Origin: a bacterium
GTDB lineage: Bacteria; Chloroflexota; Dehalococcoidia; Tepidiformales; Tepidiformaceae
DNA length: 64,000 bases
Reading direction: 5' to 3'
Assembly: GCA_003577245.1 (NCBI GenBank)
Contig: QEVS01000002.1
Location: forward strand, 186,001-250,000
The notes beneath the pieces were generated by a model that was given only the letters and a program-made list of their open reading frames with translations, was not told where the DNA came from and searched no databases. Below are positions 8,558 through 17,137 of this stretch, piece by piece. Numbering within the stretch: the stretch's first letter is position 1; each line of letters opens with the position of its first letter. A program made the position numbers and the translations under genes.

Positions 8558-9781
8558 CTACCGGCCCAGTTCGAGGCCGGCATCGGCGCAGGTGACCGGC
8601 GCCAGGACGGGGTTGCACCGAGCCGCGAGTCCGTTCCCGAGCGTGACCGCATACCCGCCGGCCCAGCGTGCATCGGCTACCGGGTAGTCCGTGGAAACGA
8701 CCTGGGCCCCGCTTGCGAGCGCGGAGTCGCGCATGGCCGTGTCGCCTGTGCGAGCCTGGACGGTGTTGGCGTCGGCACGGGTGCGCACGATATAGCCCGC
8801 GGCGACCAGGTCGCGAATCGCGGCGGCCTGTTGGGAGGCGTCATCGCGCTTGATGAAGGCGGCGTCGGGCTCTCCGGGCGAAGAGAAGGTGAACATGGCG
8901 CGGCCTTCAAGGGAGGGACGGCCGGAGCGGTAAGCATCGCGGATATCGCCGCCGTTGATGAGGACGAGCACCACGCGGCCGCGCACCGCAGCAATCTCGG
9001 GCCAGCCATCGTAGAGCACGGCCTCTTCCAGCGTGGACCGGCGGCCCCGCACGTCGTCGGGCGTGATGAGATGGCCCGGTTCGAAGACCGACCGCACCTC
9101 GCCATCGAGCGCGTCGAGCTCAGGCACACCGATAGCCAGGGGCGTGACGAGTCCCAGCCCGAACAGGTCGGGAATGGGGTCGTCCTTTGCCTCGACCAGC
9201 ACCACGAGGGGAACGTGGCCGGGGTGCGCGCGCGACCAGGCCGCAATCTCGCTGAGGCAGGCGACGAAGGTCAGGCAGGTGGTTTCGAAATCGACATCCG
9301 GGAGGTGAAGTACCTTGAAGCCCGGCGCGAGCAGAGCAGGACGAGGCGTACCGGGAGGCTCCGCCGCCCTGAGCGCAGCGGGTTGGGCGTACAGCCCCCC
9401 GGCAGAGTCGGCGTAGACGTCGAGCTCAAGGCTGCGGATTGCCTGCTCCTCCAGCTGGCGGGCGAGTGGGAGGTGCGTGTACTGGAGCGACGCGGCCAGC
9501 TGGGGGAGGTAGCGGCCAACCATGGCGAGAACGGCCGCCGCGGGCTCGACGTGGTAGCTGTTATGGGTTCCGACCACCTGGATATGGTTCAGGCGCACAG
9601 GCCCCGGAGGCGGAGGAACCGGCGTGGGTGACCCGGCCGGGGTTGCAGAGCCGGCCACGGGGGCAGTGGCGGAGGCGCCCGGGACGGCGGGCTGCCCGGA
9701 TTCCTCGCAGGCGCTGGCCCCGGCGAGGAATAGCACCGCGGCGAAAAACCGGGTGATGTAGGAAAGCGGCGGCCTGCTCAT
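8558..9781 (-). CDS. Calcium-dependent PI-PLC-like phosphodiesterase lipoprotein
   Basis: The product is 407 residues with a lipobox A-S-A-C (Cys25) and a Pro/Thr linker. The catalytic domain begins V-G-T-H-N-S-Y-H (His73), followed by R-S-L-E-L-D-V-Y-A-D (metal-site acids) and V-L-H-L-P-D-V-D with a second His. This matches the Ca2+-dependent phosphoinositide phospholipase C (PLC-C1) family rather than the shorter Bacillus PI-PLC. It is likely anchored outside the membrane and cleaves phosphodiesters; the physiological substrate is unknown. It converges on the preceding gene, the two stops being one base apart. Confidence 0.75.
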   Translation of the reverse strand: MSRPPLSYITRFFAAVLFLAGASACEESGQPAVPGASATAPVAGSATPAGSPTPVPPPPGPVRLNHIQVVGTHNSYHVEPAAAVLAMVGRYLPQLAASLQYTHLPLARQLEEQAIRSLELDVYADSAGGLYAQPAALRAAEPPGTPRPALLAPGFKVLHLPDVDFETTCLTFVACLSEIAAWSRAHPGHVPLVVLVEAKDDPIPDLFGLGLVTPLAIGVPELDALDGEVRSVFEPGHLITPDDVRGRRSTLEEAVLYDGWPEIAAVRGRVVLVLINGGDIRDAYRSGRPSLEGRAMFTFSSPGEPDAAFIKRDDASQQAAAIRDLVAAGYIVRTRADANTVQARTGDTAMRDSALASGAQVVSTDYPVADARWAGGYAVTLGNGLAARCNPVLAPVTCADAGLELGR

Positions 9782-10062
9782 TGCCGCCGGCCCGGACCAC
9801 AGCGAACGGAGAGGGCGAAGGGGACTGGATGTGCGCGGGCGCGCCCGAACCGGAAGGCGGCTGCGCGCCTCACGCGGGGGCCAGGAGTCCGAGTTGGGGA
9901 GAGTCCTCCGGCAGCCATGGGCCGATCATACCTGCCGTCCCAACGGGGAGAGGCATGACCCTGCGGCGAATCTTCAATCTGCCCTATACTCCACGTTGGA
10001 CCTGCCGGACCAGCCCCCGGGCCCGGATGCGTCTCCTCAGTTTCGCCCAAGGAGACCCGGCC

Positions 10063-10611
10063 ATGACAAGCGAAACCACCGCTTACCGAATCGAATTGAC
10101 CTCGCGGCTTCGCCAGGCGACCGATGACCTCGCGTGGGCCGTGCGCGGGCTCTCGCCGGCTCGTATCCAGTATCGCCCCTCGGAGAAGGAGTGGACGATC
10201 CACGAGCACATGGCCCACCTGCGCGACATGGAGCAGGAAGTCTATCTGCCCCTGCTACGCTGGGCCACGGTTGCGGACATGCTGGACCCACTGGACTACA
10301 GCCGGCGCGAGTGGCACGAGCAGCGTTACGACCTTGAGGAGCCGATAGCCTCGATCCTCGACCAGGTGGCGCGGATGCGCGATGAAGAGCTGTCGATCTT
10401 CCGCGACATGACGGATGTGACGTGGCTGCGCTACAGGACAGACACGCGCTGGGGCCCGCTCACATGCCAGTGGCTGGCCGAACTGATGTACCGGCACGCG
10501 CTCGACCACCTGCAGTGCATCATGGCGCTCCGCCAGGACGTGAACCTGGCGGCGGCGGCGCCTCCCCCGGTCGTGGTAGGGGGCTACATCGGTGGTGCAG
10601 GCGAGCAGTAG
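10063..10611 (+). CDS. DinB-family metal-dependent four-helix protein
   Basis: The product is 182 residues. ATG 10063 follows AAGGAG at 10049-10054. A longer open frame reaches 9781 but lacks a ribosome-binding site and looks non-coding. His residues suited to the DinB/YfiT metal site appear in I-H-E-H-M-A-H-L-R-D and in R-H-A-L-D-H-L-Q. Family members include thiol transferases and damage-induced proteins; no specific role can be given. A TATACT hexamer at 9985-9990 may be its -10. The next gene starts on the base after its stop codon, so the two are co-transcribed. Confidence 0.8.
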   Translation: MTSETTAYRIELTSRLRQATDDLAWAVRGLSPARIQYRPSEKEWTIHEHMAHLRDMEQEVYLPLLRWATVADMLDPLDYSRREWHEQRYDLEEPIASILDQVARMRDEELSIFRDMTDVTWLRYRTDTRWGPLTCQWLAELMYRHALDHLQCIMALRQDVNLAAAAPPPVVVGGYIGGAGEQ

Positions 10612-11418
10612 ATGCGCCTTCGCAGCATCGTGGAAGTCCCTGCCGGGGGTGACGACGGTCCGGCGCTCGCATCCCAGGCCGACGCAGTCTCGTTCAGTCT
10701 GAACGACGCCGGCCAGCCAGCCCCGTTGCTCCGCGCTGCTGCCGCGGCCGGGCTTTCCCGGGCGAGGGACGCGGGCAAGCGCGCCATTGTCGCCATAAAT
10801 CATCCGCGAACACGGATGCTGCGCGAAGACATCGAGGCCATCGCCACGCCTGACCTTGCCGGCGTCCTGCTGCCTCATGCCTGCGAGCCGCAGGATGTCC
10901 GCGACCTGGCGGTGCTGCTGCGCGAGTTCGAGCTGGCCCGCGGCCTGGAGCCGGGCGCAATCGCAGTTCTGCCCGTGATTGAAACCGCGCGGGGGCTGCT
11001 TCGCGCATCGGAGATAGCCGCGGCCGCGCCCCGGACGGTGGGGCTGGTCTTCAACTCGGAGACGTACGCGCTCGATGTGGGCGCCCGCGCCGAAGAGGCG
11101 GGACCGCGCCTTGCCTATGCCCGCGGTGCGGTGGTTGCAGCCGCGAGGGCCTGCGATACCCTGCCCATCGTGGTGACGGGCGGGCCGGAGGTTCTCTTCC
11201 TGGCCCAGCACGGGTTCGCCGGGGCGTTGCTGCCGGGGCCCGATTTCGTTCTGCAGGCGAATGTGGCCTTCAGCCCGGCGCCTGGAGCGCGCGCACGGGC
11301 CGAACGGCAACTCGCGGCCTACGACGCCGCCCGTGCCGAGGGTGCATGGGTAGCGCGCACAGGCCGCGAGATCGTGGATTCGCACGCCGCGCGCAAGGCG
11401 AGGGCTCTGCTGGACTGA
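10612..11418 (+). CDS. HpcH/HpaI aldolase / CitE-like lyase
   Basis: The product is 268 residues and starts directly after the DinB-like stop. It has the TIM-barrel pattern of CitE-like enzymes: R-S-I-V-E-V-P-A at the N-terminus, V-A-I-N-H-P-R-T, and V-L-P-V-I-E-T-A-R-G-L-L with the metal-ligand Glu. The second acidic motif is unusual (F-N-S-E-T-Y-A-L-D instead of the common G-x-E-D-L). Relatives cleave or hydrolyse citramalyl-, malyl- or beta-methylmalyl-CoA. A C-C lyase or thioesterase on an acyl-CoA is likely; the substrate is not resolved. Confidence 0.75.
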   Translation: MRLRSIVEVPAGGDDGPALASQADAVSFSLNDAGQPAPLLRAAAAAGLSRARDAGKRAIVAINHPRTRMLREDIEAIATPDLAGVLLPHACEPQDVRDLAVLLREFELARGLEPGAIAVLPVIETARGLLRASEIAAAAPRTVGLVFNSETYALDVGARAEEAGPRLAYARGAVVAAARACDTLPIVVTGGPEVLFLAQHGFAGALLPGPDFVLQANVAFSPAPGARARAERQLAAYDAARAEGAWVARTGREIVDSHAARKARALLD

Positions 11419-11501
11419 ACGCGCATCGGATGGGGAAGCAGCCTCGCCGGGCGAGTGCCGGCGGGTCTCAGCGGCATCGGCACAACGGGAGACGAACGGG
11501 G

Positions 11502-12590
11502 CTACTGTTCTTCGCCCGCCCAGCGCGCGGCCAGTTCGCTGAGGAGTTCGGCGGCCCGCTCCATTGAGGCTTCCAGGCCGGGCTCCAGCGACTCGAGGGT
11601 GAGCGCACCGGTGTCGGACCGGCCGGCCAGCACAACGCAGGGCTTCCCCGCGGCCCGGCACATCTCCAGCAGGCGCCCGGTCGTTTTCCCCTGCAGGGAC
11701 TGCGTATCGAAGCTGCCCTCACCCGTGACGACGATGCTGGCGGCAGCGAGGCGGCCAGCGAGGTTGGTTGCCCCGGCGACCACATCGAAACCACTCACAA
11801 CGCGCGCGCCGAGGAACGCGGCCAATCCTGCTGCGAGCCCACCGGCGGCGCCCCCGCCGGGAAGAGATGCGATAGAAATCCCGAGGTCGCGTTCGACAAC
11901 GTGGGCGTAGCGCTCGAGGGCGCGTTCGAGCAGGCGGACATCCTCCGCAGAGGCGCCCTTCTGAGGGGCATAGACGGCAGCAGCGCCGGAAGGGCCGAGC
12001 AGGGGGTTCGTGACGTCGGTAGCGACGACGAAGTCCACCGAATCGAGGGCGATGGGCCGCTCCCAATGGATGCGGTCGAGGTGAACAAGCGGACCGCCTC
12101 CGGGAGGGAGGTCGTGCTCTGCCTTGTCGAGAAAGCGAGCGCCAAGGGCCCGGGCCATGCCGGCGCCACCATCGGTAGTGGCGCTGCCCCCAACACCCAC
12201 CACAACCATGGGCGGGTCGCCGGCAAGGGCGGCCGAGATGAGTTCGCCCACGCCGAATGTGCCGGCGGAAAGCGCGTCGCGCTCCTCGGGACGGATGTGC
12301 ACGAGGCCGTTGGCCTGGGCCGCTTCTATCATCGCCGTGCCGCCATCACGCAGGACGACGTACCTGCCCAGCAGTCTCCTGCCGAGGGCATCGTGCGTGA
12401 CGATGCCGACGGTATCGGCGCGGGTTGCCCGGCGCATGGCGTCGACGAAGCCGGGGCCGCCATCCGACATGGGCAAGAGATCGAGGCTCCACCCGGGCCG
12501 GGCCCTTCGGATACCGGCGGCGATGGCGTCGACGGCCTCTTCGGCAGAGAGGCTGCCCTTGAACTCCTGGGGTGCGACGAGCACTCGCAT
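11502..12590 (-). CDS. Glycerate kinase (GlxK/GarK type)
   Basis: The product is 362 residues from ATG 12590, giving the standard start M-R-V-L-V-A-P-Q-E-F-K-G-S-L. The longer frame to 12689 crosses another gene. Motifs include L-P-M-S-D-G-G-P-G-F, G-V-G-G-S-A-T-T-D-G-G-A-G-M-A and V-V-T-G-E-G-S-F-D-T-Q. The family phosphorylates D-glycerate to 2- or 3-phosphoglycerate. A TAAGCT hexamer (12598-12603) ends seven bases before the ATG with no ribosome-binding site, so it can probably be expressed as a leaderless transcript even though the upstream genes run the same way. Confidence 0.9.
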   Translation of the reverse strand: MRVLVAPQEFKGSLSAEEAVDAIAAGIRRARPGWSLDLLPMSDGGPGFVDAMRRATRADTVGIVTHDALGRRLLGRYVVLRDGGTAMIEAAQANGLVHIRPEERDALSAGTFGVGELISAALAGDPPMVVVGVGGSATTDGGAGMARALGARFLDKAEHDLPPGGGPLVHLDRIHWERPIALDSVDFVVATDVTNPLLGPSGAAAVYAPQKGASAEDVRLLERALERYAHVVERDLGISIASLPGGGAAGGLAAGLAAFLGARVVSGFDVVAGATNLAGRLAAASIVVTGEGSFDTQSLQGKTTGRLLEMCRAAGKPCVVLAGRSDTGALTLESLEPGLEASMERAAELLSELAARWAGEEQ

Positions 12591-12625
12591 CGATAAGAGC
12601 TTACGCGGGCTGGGGCAGAGGGCGG

Positions 12626-12805
12626 TCAGAACCCCTCGCGCCAGAGATGAATGGCTGCCAGCACCACCACAAGGGCCACGTAGGCCCACAGCATGCGGCG
12701 GGCGAACCGGAGGATGTCGCGCGCGGCCTCTGAACGAAAGACGACCGCCATGACGACGACGAAGAGGAGGAAGAGCAACGTCGCCCAGACGAGGACGGCT
12801 TTCAT
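12626..12805 (-). CDS. Small membrane protein (59 residues)
   Basis: ATG 12805 to TGA 12626-12628 encodes 59 residues. There are two hydrophobic helices, about residues 4-22 (starting V-L-V-W-A-T-L-L-F) and 38-53 (M-L-W-A-Y-V-A-L-V-V-V-L), joined by a basic loop (R-S-E-A-A-R-D-I-L-R-F-A-R-R). A hairpin with both ends outside is predicted from the positive loop. It lies 13 bases after the SnoaL-like gene and 35 before glycerate kinase. Codon use is GC-rich at third positions like its neighbours. No family is recognised. Confidence 0.6.
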   Translation of the reverse strand: MKAVLVWATLLFLLFVVVMAVVFRSEAARDILRFARRMLWAYVALVVVLAAIHLWREGF

Positions 12806-12818
12806 GAGGCAGTCCGGG

Positions 12819-13232
12819 TCAAGGCTTCATCGGTACTTCGCCCTCGATGGTGGCGTGGCGGCTCTTGAAGCGCCAGCCATCGGGGCCCTTTGCGAGCTCA
12901 TCCCGATAGAACCCTGAGGCGGTCACCTGCGCGAGGCCGCCATCTCGGCCGGGGCGCACGAGGAGCAGGTAACAGGAGCCCGTGGCCCCGCCAGGGGCGG
13001 CCTCGACCACCAGGTTGTTGTTCCAGTGCCGGCCATCGAAGCGCTCGGCGAGGCGGGCCGCGAAGGCGCGGAGGTCGGCGGTGCCCTTGAACGAGACTCC
13101 CGGACCGGGATTGAAGGTGGCGTCGGCGGTGAAGGTCGCCGCCCACGCGTCGGCAGCGCCCGAGTCAACGGCGTTGTTGTAGCGTGCGTAGAGCTCCTGG
13201 ATTGCGAACATGTCTTCGGGCGGGAGCGGCAT
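12819..13232 (-). CDS. SnoaL-like (NTF2-fold) protein
   Basis: The product is 137 residues. ATG 13232 is preferred because GGAGG ends eight bases before it; a longer frame to 13397 has no such signal. The NTF2-like pattern shows in A-I-Q-E-L-Y-A-R-Y-N-N-A-V-D-S-G near the start, W-A-A-T-F-T-A-D-A-T-F, and a C-terminal W-R-F-K-S-R-H. This branch (SnoaL_4-like) includes ring-hydroxylating dioxygenase beta-like and steroid-isomerase-like proteins. Catalytic activity cannot be assigned. Confidence 0.75.
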   Translation of the reverse strand: MPLPPEDMFAIQELYARYNNAVDSGAADAWAATFTADATFNPGPGVSFKGTADLRAFAARLAERFDGRHWNNNLVVEAAPGGATGSCYLLLVRPGRDGGLAQVTASGFYRDELAKGPDGWRFKSRHATIEGEVPMKP

Positions 13233-13377
13233 CGGGTTGGCCTCCGGGATGAGTTCCAATCGTGAAAGCATAGCGTGGAGGGCGGCGCCCGTCCGTGCGC
13301 GGACGGGTAAAGGCAGCCTTCGCGCTCTAACAGGCGGGCTGGCGTACCATGAGCCAATCAATTGACGAGGCTCCTCC

Positions 13378-14094
13378 ATGATGCGCCCGCTCCTCATCGC
13401 GCTCGGCGGGGTGATGCTGTTTGCCGCAGCCGCCTGCGACGAAGGCCGCTCCTATCCTTCTGACCGGGGCGACGACGACTACAACCTGGAGGCGATGCAG
13501 CTCATCGACCGGGATATGCCACGCGGCATCTTTCGTTCGGACGAGCGCACATTCAACAACGACGAGTGGTCGCAGGTCTTCGACGTGGACGACCCCGAGG
13601 TGGCAAAGACAACGCTCGACGGCCAGAACCGCATCCGGAGCTTCGTTGCTTTCTTCACATGGGAGTCGCCCCAGGAGCACTTCGGCACGGTGATCTCAAT
13701 CACGACCCAGTCGACGCTGTACAAGGACGAGGAGGCGGCGAGGAAGTCGCTCATGGAGAACCGGTTTAGCGCGTGCGGGCTTCTTGTTTCTGAAGAGGAG
13801 ACGGGACGGGCCGAGGCGTTTTATGTTCCTCGCGTGGGCGACGAAAGCGTGGGGATGTTCATCACGCAGCAGCAATCCCAGCTCGGTACCTCGGTCGATA
13901 CCATCCTCTGTTTCCGTACCGGCCGCATCGTGCACGCCGTGGTGCAGACAGGGCTGGACGGCACCCAGGACGTGGCGCTTGCGGTGAAGCTCGCAGAGCG
14001 GATGCTCGCGCGGGTGGATGCGGCGTTCGATGGGAAGGCGGCGCCAACCTCAGCTCCTGAGACGGAAGCTTCGCCAACTCCGACGGGAGGCTAA
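13378..14094 (+). CDS. Hypothetical lipoprotein
   Basis: The product is 238 residues. It has a signal peptide with lipobox A-A-A-C (Cys20), an acidic segment after the Cys (D-R-G-D-D-D-Y), a mixed alpha/beta central region, and a Thr/Pro/Ala tail ending in P-T-P-T-G-G. No motif ties it to a known enzyme. Two Cys in the mature part (S-A-C-G-L and I-L-C-F) could form a disulfide outside the cell. It diverges from the SnoaL-like gene and precedes the aldehyde oxidoreductase by 229 bases. Function unknown. Confidence 0.7.
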   Translation: MMRPLLIALGGVMLFAAAACDEGRSYPSDRGDDDYNLEAMQLIDRDMPRGIFRSDERTFNNDEWSQVFDVDDPEVAKTTLDGQNRIRSFVAFFTWESPQEHFGTVISITTQSTLYKDEEAARKSLMENRFSACGLLVSEEETGRAEAFYVPRVGDESVGMFITQQQSQLGTSVDTILCFRTGRIVHAVVQTGLDGTQDVALAVKLAERMLARVDAAFDGKAAPTSAPETEASPTPTGG

Positions 14095-14156
14095 CAGGCG
14101 GCCACGGCCAAGGCCCCGGCTGTGAGCGGGCACACGCAGACCCTTGTAATGGCCGC

Positions 14157-14162
14157 TATACT
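14157..14162 (+). promoter_or_regulatory. Possible -10 element upstream of the aldehyde oxidoreductase
   Basis: TATACT lies 161 bases before the ATG at 14324. I see no convincing -35. If used, the transcript has a leader of about 155 bases that contains the hairpin at 14209-14241. Confidence 0.35.
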
Positions 14163-14208
14163 GCTCTGCGCGCGTAATCCTGCCACGGCGTGATGCCCGG
14201 CGTGGAGA

Positions 14209-14241
14209 GCGCCCGGGGCTTCGAGCCCCGGTACCGGGCGC
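14209..14241 (+). other. Structured leader with two competing hairpins
   Basis: GCGCCCGG (14209-14216) is perfectly complementary to CCGGGCGC (14234-14241). Within this, 14213-14220 can instead pair with 14224-14231 (CCGGGGCT / AGCCCCGG) around a TCG loop. The two stems share 14213-14216, so they exclude each other. More GC-rich complementary blocks follow up to the ribosome-binding site GGAGG at 14310-14314. It may be a regulatory leader; I could not match it to a known riboswitch class. Confidence 0.4.
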
Positions 14242-14323
14242 AGGACGGCCCCGGGAAGGCTGTCGCGTGCGCCAGACACCCTCACAGGGCGCGGCCCGGC
14301 GCAGGGCCGGAGGAGCAGACAGC

Positions 14324-16138
14324 ATGGCTCTCGGTGGTTACGCGGGACGAATCGGACACGTTGACCTGTCGGCGCGGAGTGTCAGTTACTCCCCCATTCC
14401 CGACGACTGGGCACGCAAGTACGTGGGCGGGCGTGGGCTGGGCGTGCGCTTCGTCTTCGAGGCAGGGGCCAACATCGATGCCCTGGGGCCCGAGAACCCC
14501 CTGTGCTTCATGAACGGCCCCCTCACAGGCACCGAAGCGACAATGAGCGGTCGCCTGGCGATTGTCACCAAGAGCCCGCTGACGGGAACCGTAACCGACA
14601 GTCACCAGGGCGGCTGGAGCGCTGCCCGGCTGCGCTGGGCGGGTTTCGATGGTCTCGTCTTCAAGGGCAAGGCGGAGACCCCCGTCTACGCCTACATCGC
14701 CGACGGCAAGGTGGAGATCCGCGACGCATCCGGCCTGTGGGGCAAGGGCGTGCACGAGACGGTGCGCCTACTCCAGGAGCGCCACGGCGCCGAGGACTTG
14801 AGCATCATCGCCATCGGCCAGGCGGGTGAGAACGGGGTGAAGTTCGCCGCGTGGCTGAACGAAAAGGACCGCGCCTCGGGCCGCGGCGGCACGGGCACGG
14901 TGGGTGGTTCCAAGAACCTCAAGGCGATTGCCATCAAGGCGAAACGGAGCTACCCGAAGGCGGCAGACCGCGAGGCATGGAAGAAGGCCCACGCCGCCGC
15001 TCTGGGGGCAATCATGGACGAGACGAAGATAACGTCGCCGAAGAAGGGCGGCCTCTCCGTCTACGGCACGAACATGCTGATGGGCATCTCCAACGCGATT
15101 GGCGCGCTGGGGGCGCGCAACAGCCAGGACACGACCTTCGAGCGCGCCGATCGCATCGGCGGCGAATACGTAAACGAGCACTACCTCGTCGATGACCCCA
15201 CCTGCCACGCCTGCCCTGTGGCCTGCAAGAAGGAAGTCGAGATAACGGAGGGGCCGTTCAAGGTCCGCATGGAGTCGGTCGAATACGAGCCCGCATGGTC
15301 GCTGGGCGCGAACTGCGGCAACGACGATGTGGCGGCCGTTGCCTACCTCATCGACAGGGCGAACGACTGGGGCTACGACGCGATCGAGATTGGCCAGGCG
15401 CTATCGACGGTGATGGAGGCGACGCAGCGGGAGTACATCCCGGCCGGCCAGGGGCTTGTATGGGGCGACACCGAGGGGATGGTGCGCATGTGCCGGATGA
15501 TCGTGTTTCGAGAGGGCATCGGCGACCAGCTTGCCGAAGGGATTGACGCCTTCGCGAAGTCCATTGGCCACCCTGAGCTGGCGATGACGGTAAAGGGGCA
15601 GGCGACCCCGGCCTACGACCCGCGCGGCCTGAAAGGCATGGGGCTCGGATACGCCACGTCGAACCGAGGGGCCTGCCACCTGCGCGGCTACAGCCCGGCG
15701 AGCGAGCTGGGGGTGATCGGGCTCAAGACCGACCCGCTGGCCTGGCAGGGAAAGGGCGAGCTGCTGAAGCTGCTCCAGGACATCCACGCCTTTTCAGACA
15801 GCCTGGACCTCTGCAAGTTCAGCGCGTTCTCGGAAGGCGTGGAGGAGTACGCGGAGCAGTACCGGGTGATGACCGGCCTCGACAGCTTCGACGCTGCCGA
15901 CGCGCTGCGCACCGGCGAGCGCATCTACAACCTGGAGCGCCACTATAACAACCTCGCCGGCTTCCGCGAGGGATCGGATTACCTGCCCAGGCGATTCACG
16001 GATGAGCCATCGACGGGCGGCGGCTCGAAGGGCCAGGTCTGCGAGCTCGCCGACATGCTCAATGAGTATTACGTCGTTCGCGGCTGGACCAGCGGTGTGG
16101 TTCCCGAAGAGAAGCTGCGCGAGCTCGAGGTCGTGTAG
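14324..16138 (+). CDS. Aldehyde:ferredoxin oxidoreductase, tungsten/molybdenum pterin enzyme
   Basis: The product is 604 residues from ATG 14324, preceded by GGAGG at 14310-14314. The start at 14267 only adds an unlikely basic extension. The [4Fe-4S] ligands are all present: C-H-A-C-P-V-A-C (Cys294, 297, 301) and S-L-D-L-C-K-F (Cys497), with spacing almost identical to the Pyrococcus AOR. Pterin-binding segments R-G-L-G and S-G-R-G-G are also present. The family oxidises aldehydes to acids, or runs the reverse, with ferredoxin. No maturation or electron-transfer partner gene is adjacent. The metal and substrate are unknown. Confidence 0.9.
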   Translation: MALGGYAGRIGHVDLSARSVSYSPIPDDWARKYVGGRGLGVRFVFEAGANIDALGPENPLCFMNGPLTGTEATMSGRLAIVTKSPLTGTVTDSHQGGWSAARLRWAGFDGLVFKGKAETPVYAYIADGKVEIRDASGLWGKGVHETVRLLQERHGAEDLSIIAIGQAGENGVKFAAWLNEKDRASGRGGTGTVGGSKNLKAIAIKAKRSYPKAADREAWKKAHAAALGAIMDETKITSPKKGGLSVYGTNMLMGISNAIGALGARNSQDTTFERADRIGGEYVNEHYLVDDPTCHACPVACKKEVEITEGPFKVRMESVEYEPAWSLGANCGNDDVAAVAYLIDRANDWGYDAIEIGQALSTVMEATQREYIPAGQGLVWGDTEGMVRMCRMIVFREGIGDQLAEGIDAFAKSIGHPELAMTVKGQATPAYDPRGLKGMGLGYATSNRGACHLRGYSPASELGVIGLKTDPLAWQGKGELLKLLQDIHAFSDSLDLCKFSAFSEGVEEYAEQYRVMTGLDSFDAADALRTGERIYNLERHYNNLAGFREGSDYLPRRFTDEPSTGGGSKGQVCELADMLNEYYVVRGWTSGVVPEEKLRELEVV

Positions 16139-16153
16139 GCGCAGCGCCGGCAG

Positions 16154-17137
16154 GTGACGGCGCTGCGCTCTTCCACGCCCGTTCGGCGGATCGTGCAGAA
16201 TGCGGACGTGGAGGGCCCGCCTGCACCGGTGCTGGTGACCGTTGAGGATCGCGAGCTTGAGCTGACGAACCTGGAGAAGGTGCTCTACCCGGCTGCCGGA
16301 TTCACCAAGGGGCAGGTGGTCGATTACTACCGTGAGATCGCTCCCGTGCTCCTACCACACCTGCGCGGGCGGCCGCTGACACTCCGCCGCTTCCCGGATG
16401 GAGTCGAGCAGGAGGGGTTCTTCGAAAAGGCGCTGCCGGCCCGGCGGCCGGACTGGGTACAGGTGGCGCCCATCTGGAGCGAAACGTCGCACCGCACGGT
16501 CGAATACTGCCTCTGCAACGATGCTCCGACGCTGTTGTGGCTTGCCAACCTGGCTGCCCTTGAGCTCCACCCCTCGCTTTCGCTGGCGGCTGACATGGAC
16601 CACCCGGCGTGCGTGGTGTTTGACCTTGACCCGGGGCCGCCGGCGGGGATGGTGGAATGCTGCCGGGTTGCTCTCTGGCTGCGGGAGGCGCTGGAACCCC
16701 TCGGACTTCGGTCGTTCCCGAAGACGTCCGGCTCGAAGGGGATCCAGGTGTATGTCCCGCTGAACACGGGTGCGACGTACGAGGAGACGAAGGCATTCGC
16801 TCGCGGGATGGCCGGCCTGATTGCCTGGACACACGGCGAGGATGTGGTCGCGAACATGAGACGGTCCTTGCGCGAGGGCCGGGTGCTGGTGGACTGGAGC
16901 CAGAACACACAGCACAAGACGACGGTAGCGGCCTATTCGCTGCGGGGACGCGAGCGGCCGTCCGTCTCGACGCCAATTACGTGGGACGAGGTGGAGGCAG
17001 GCGTCAGGGGCGATTCGCGGCTCTATTTCGAGGCGGAGGACGTCTTGCGGCGAGCCGGGGAACAGGGGGACCTGTTCGCGCCCGTGCTGACGATGAAGCA
17101 AGACCTGGCCGGGGCCGGCCCGGCGCCGGGGCGTTAG
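16154..17137 (+). CDS. LigD-type polymerase/primase domain protein (stand-alone)
   Basis: The product is 327 residues from a GTG start 15 bases after the oxidoreductase. It has the archaeo-eukaryotic primase fold of the LigD polymerase domain: L-T-N-L-E-K-V-L-Y-P near residue 37, a catalytic V-F-D-L-D-P-G (Asp-x-Asp), T-S-G-S-K-G-I-Q-V-Y-V-P-L, and L-V-D-W-S-Q-N with the third Asp. Ligase and nuclease domains are absent, as in split bacterial NHEJ systems, and no ku gene is nearby. It probably fills or extends DNA ends. It overlaps the convergent gene by four bases. Confidence 0.85.
   Translation: MTALRSSTPVRRIVQNADVEGPPAPVLVTVEDRELELTNLEKVLYPAAGFTKGQVVDYYREIAPVLLPHLRGRPLTLRRFPDGVEQEGFFEKALPARRPDWVQVAPIWSETSHRTVEYCLCNDAPTLLWLANLAALELHPSLSLAADMDHPACVVFDLDPGPPAGMVECCRVALWLREALEPLGLRSFPKTSGSKGIQVYVPLNTGATYEETKAFARGMAGLIAWTHGEDVVANMRRSLREGRVLVDWSQNTQHKTTVAAYSLRGRERPSVSTPITWDEVEAGVRGDSRLYFEAEDVLRRAGEQGDLFAPVLTMKQDLAGAGPAPGR

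Noticed and set aside
9781-10062. N-terminal extension of the DinB-like protein
   Set aside because: The open frame continues upstream but lacks a ribosome-binding site; ATG 10063 has a perfect AAGGAG.
14213-14231. tRNA T-arm-like sequence (CGGGGCTTCGAGCCCCG)
   Set aside because: No acceptor, D or anticodon arm can be built around it, and the loop is shifted by one base.
14160-14300. Molybdenum-cofactor or cobalamin riboswitch
   Set aside because: Some fragments (GGGAAGG, GCCAGACACC) recall parts of these RNAs, but the order and the key conserved blocks are missing.
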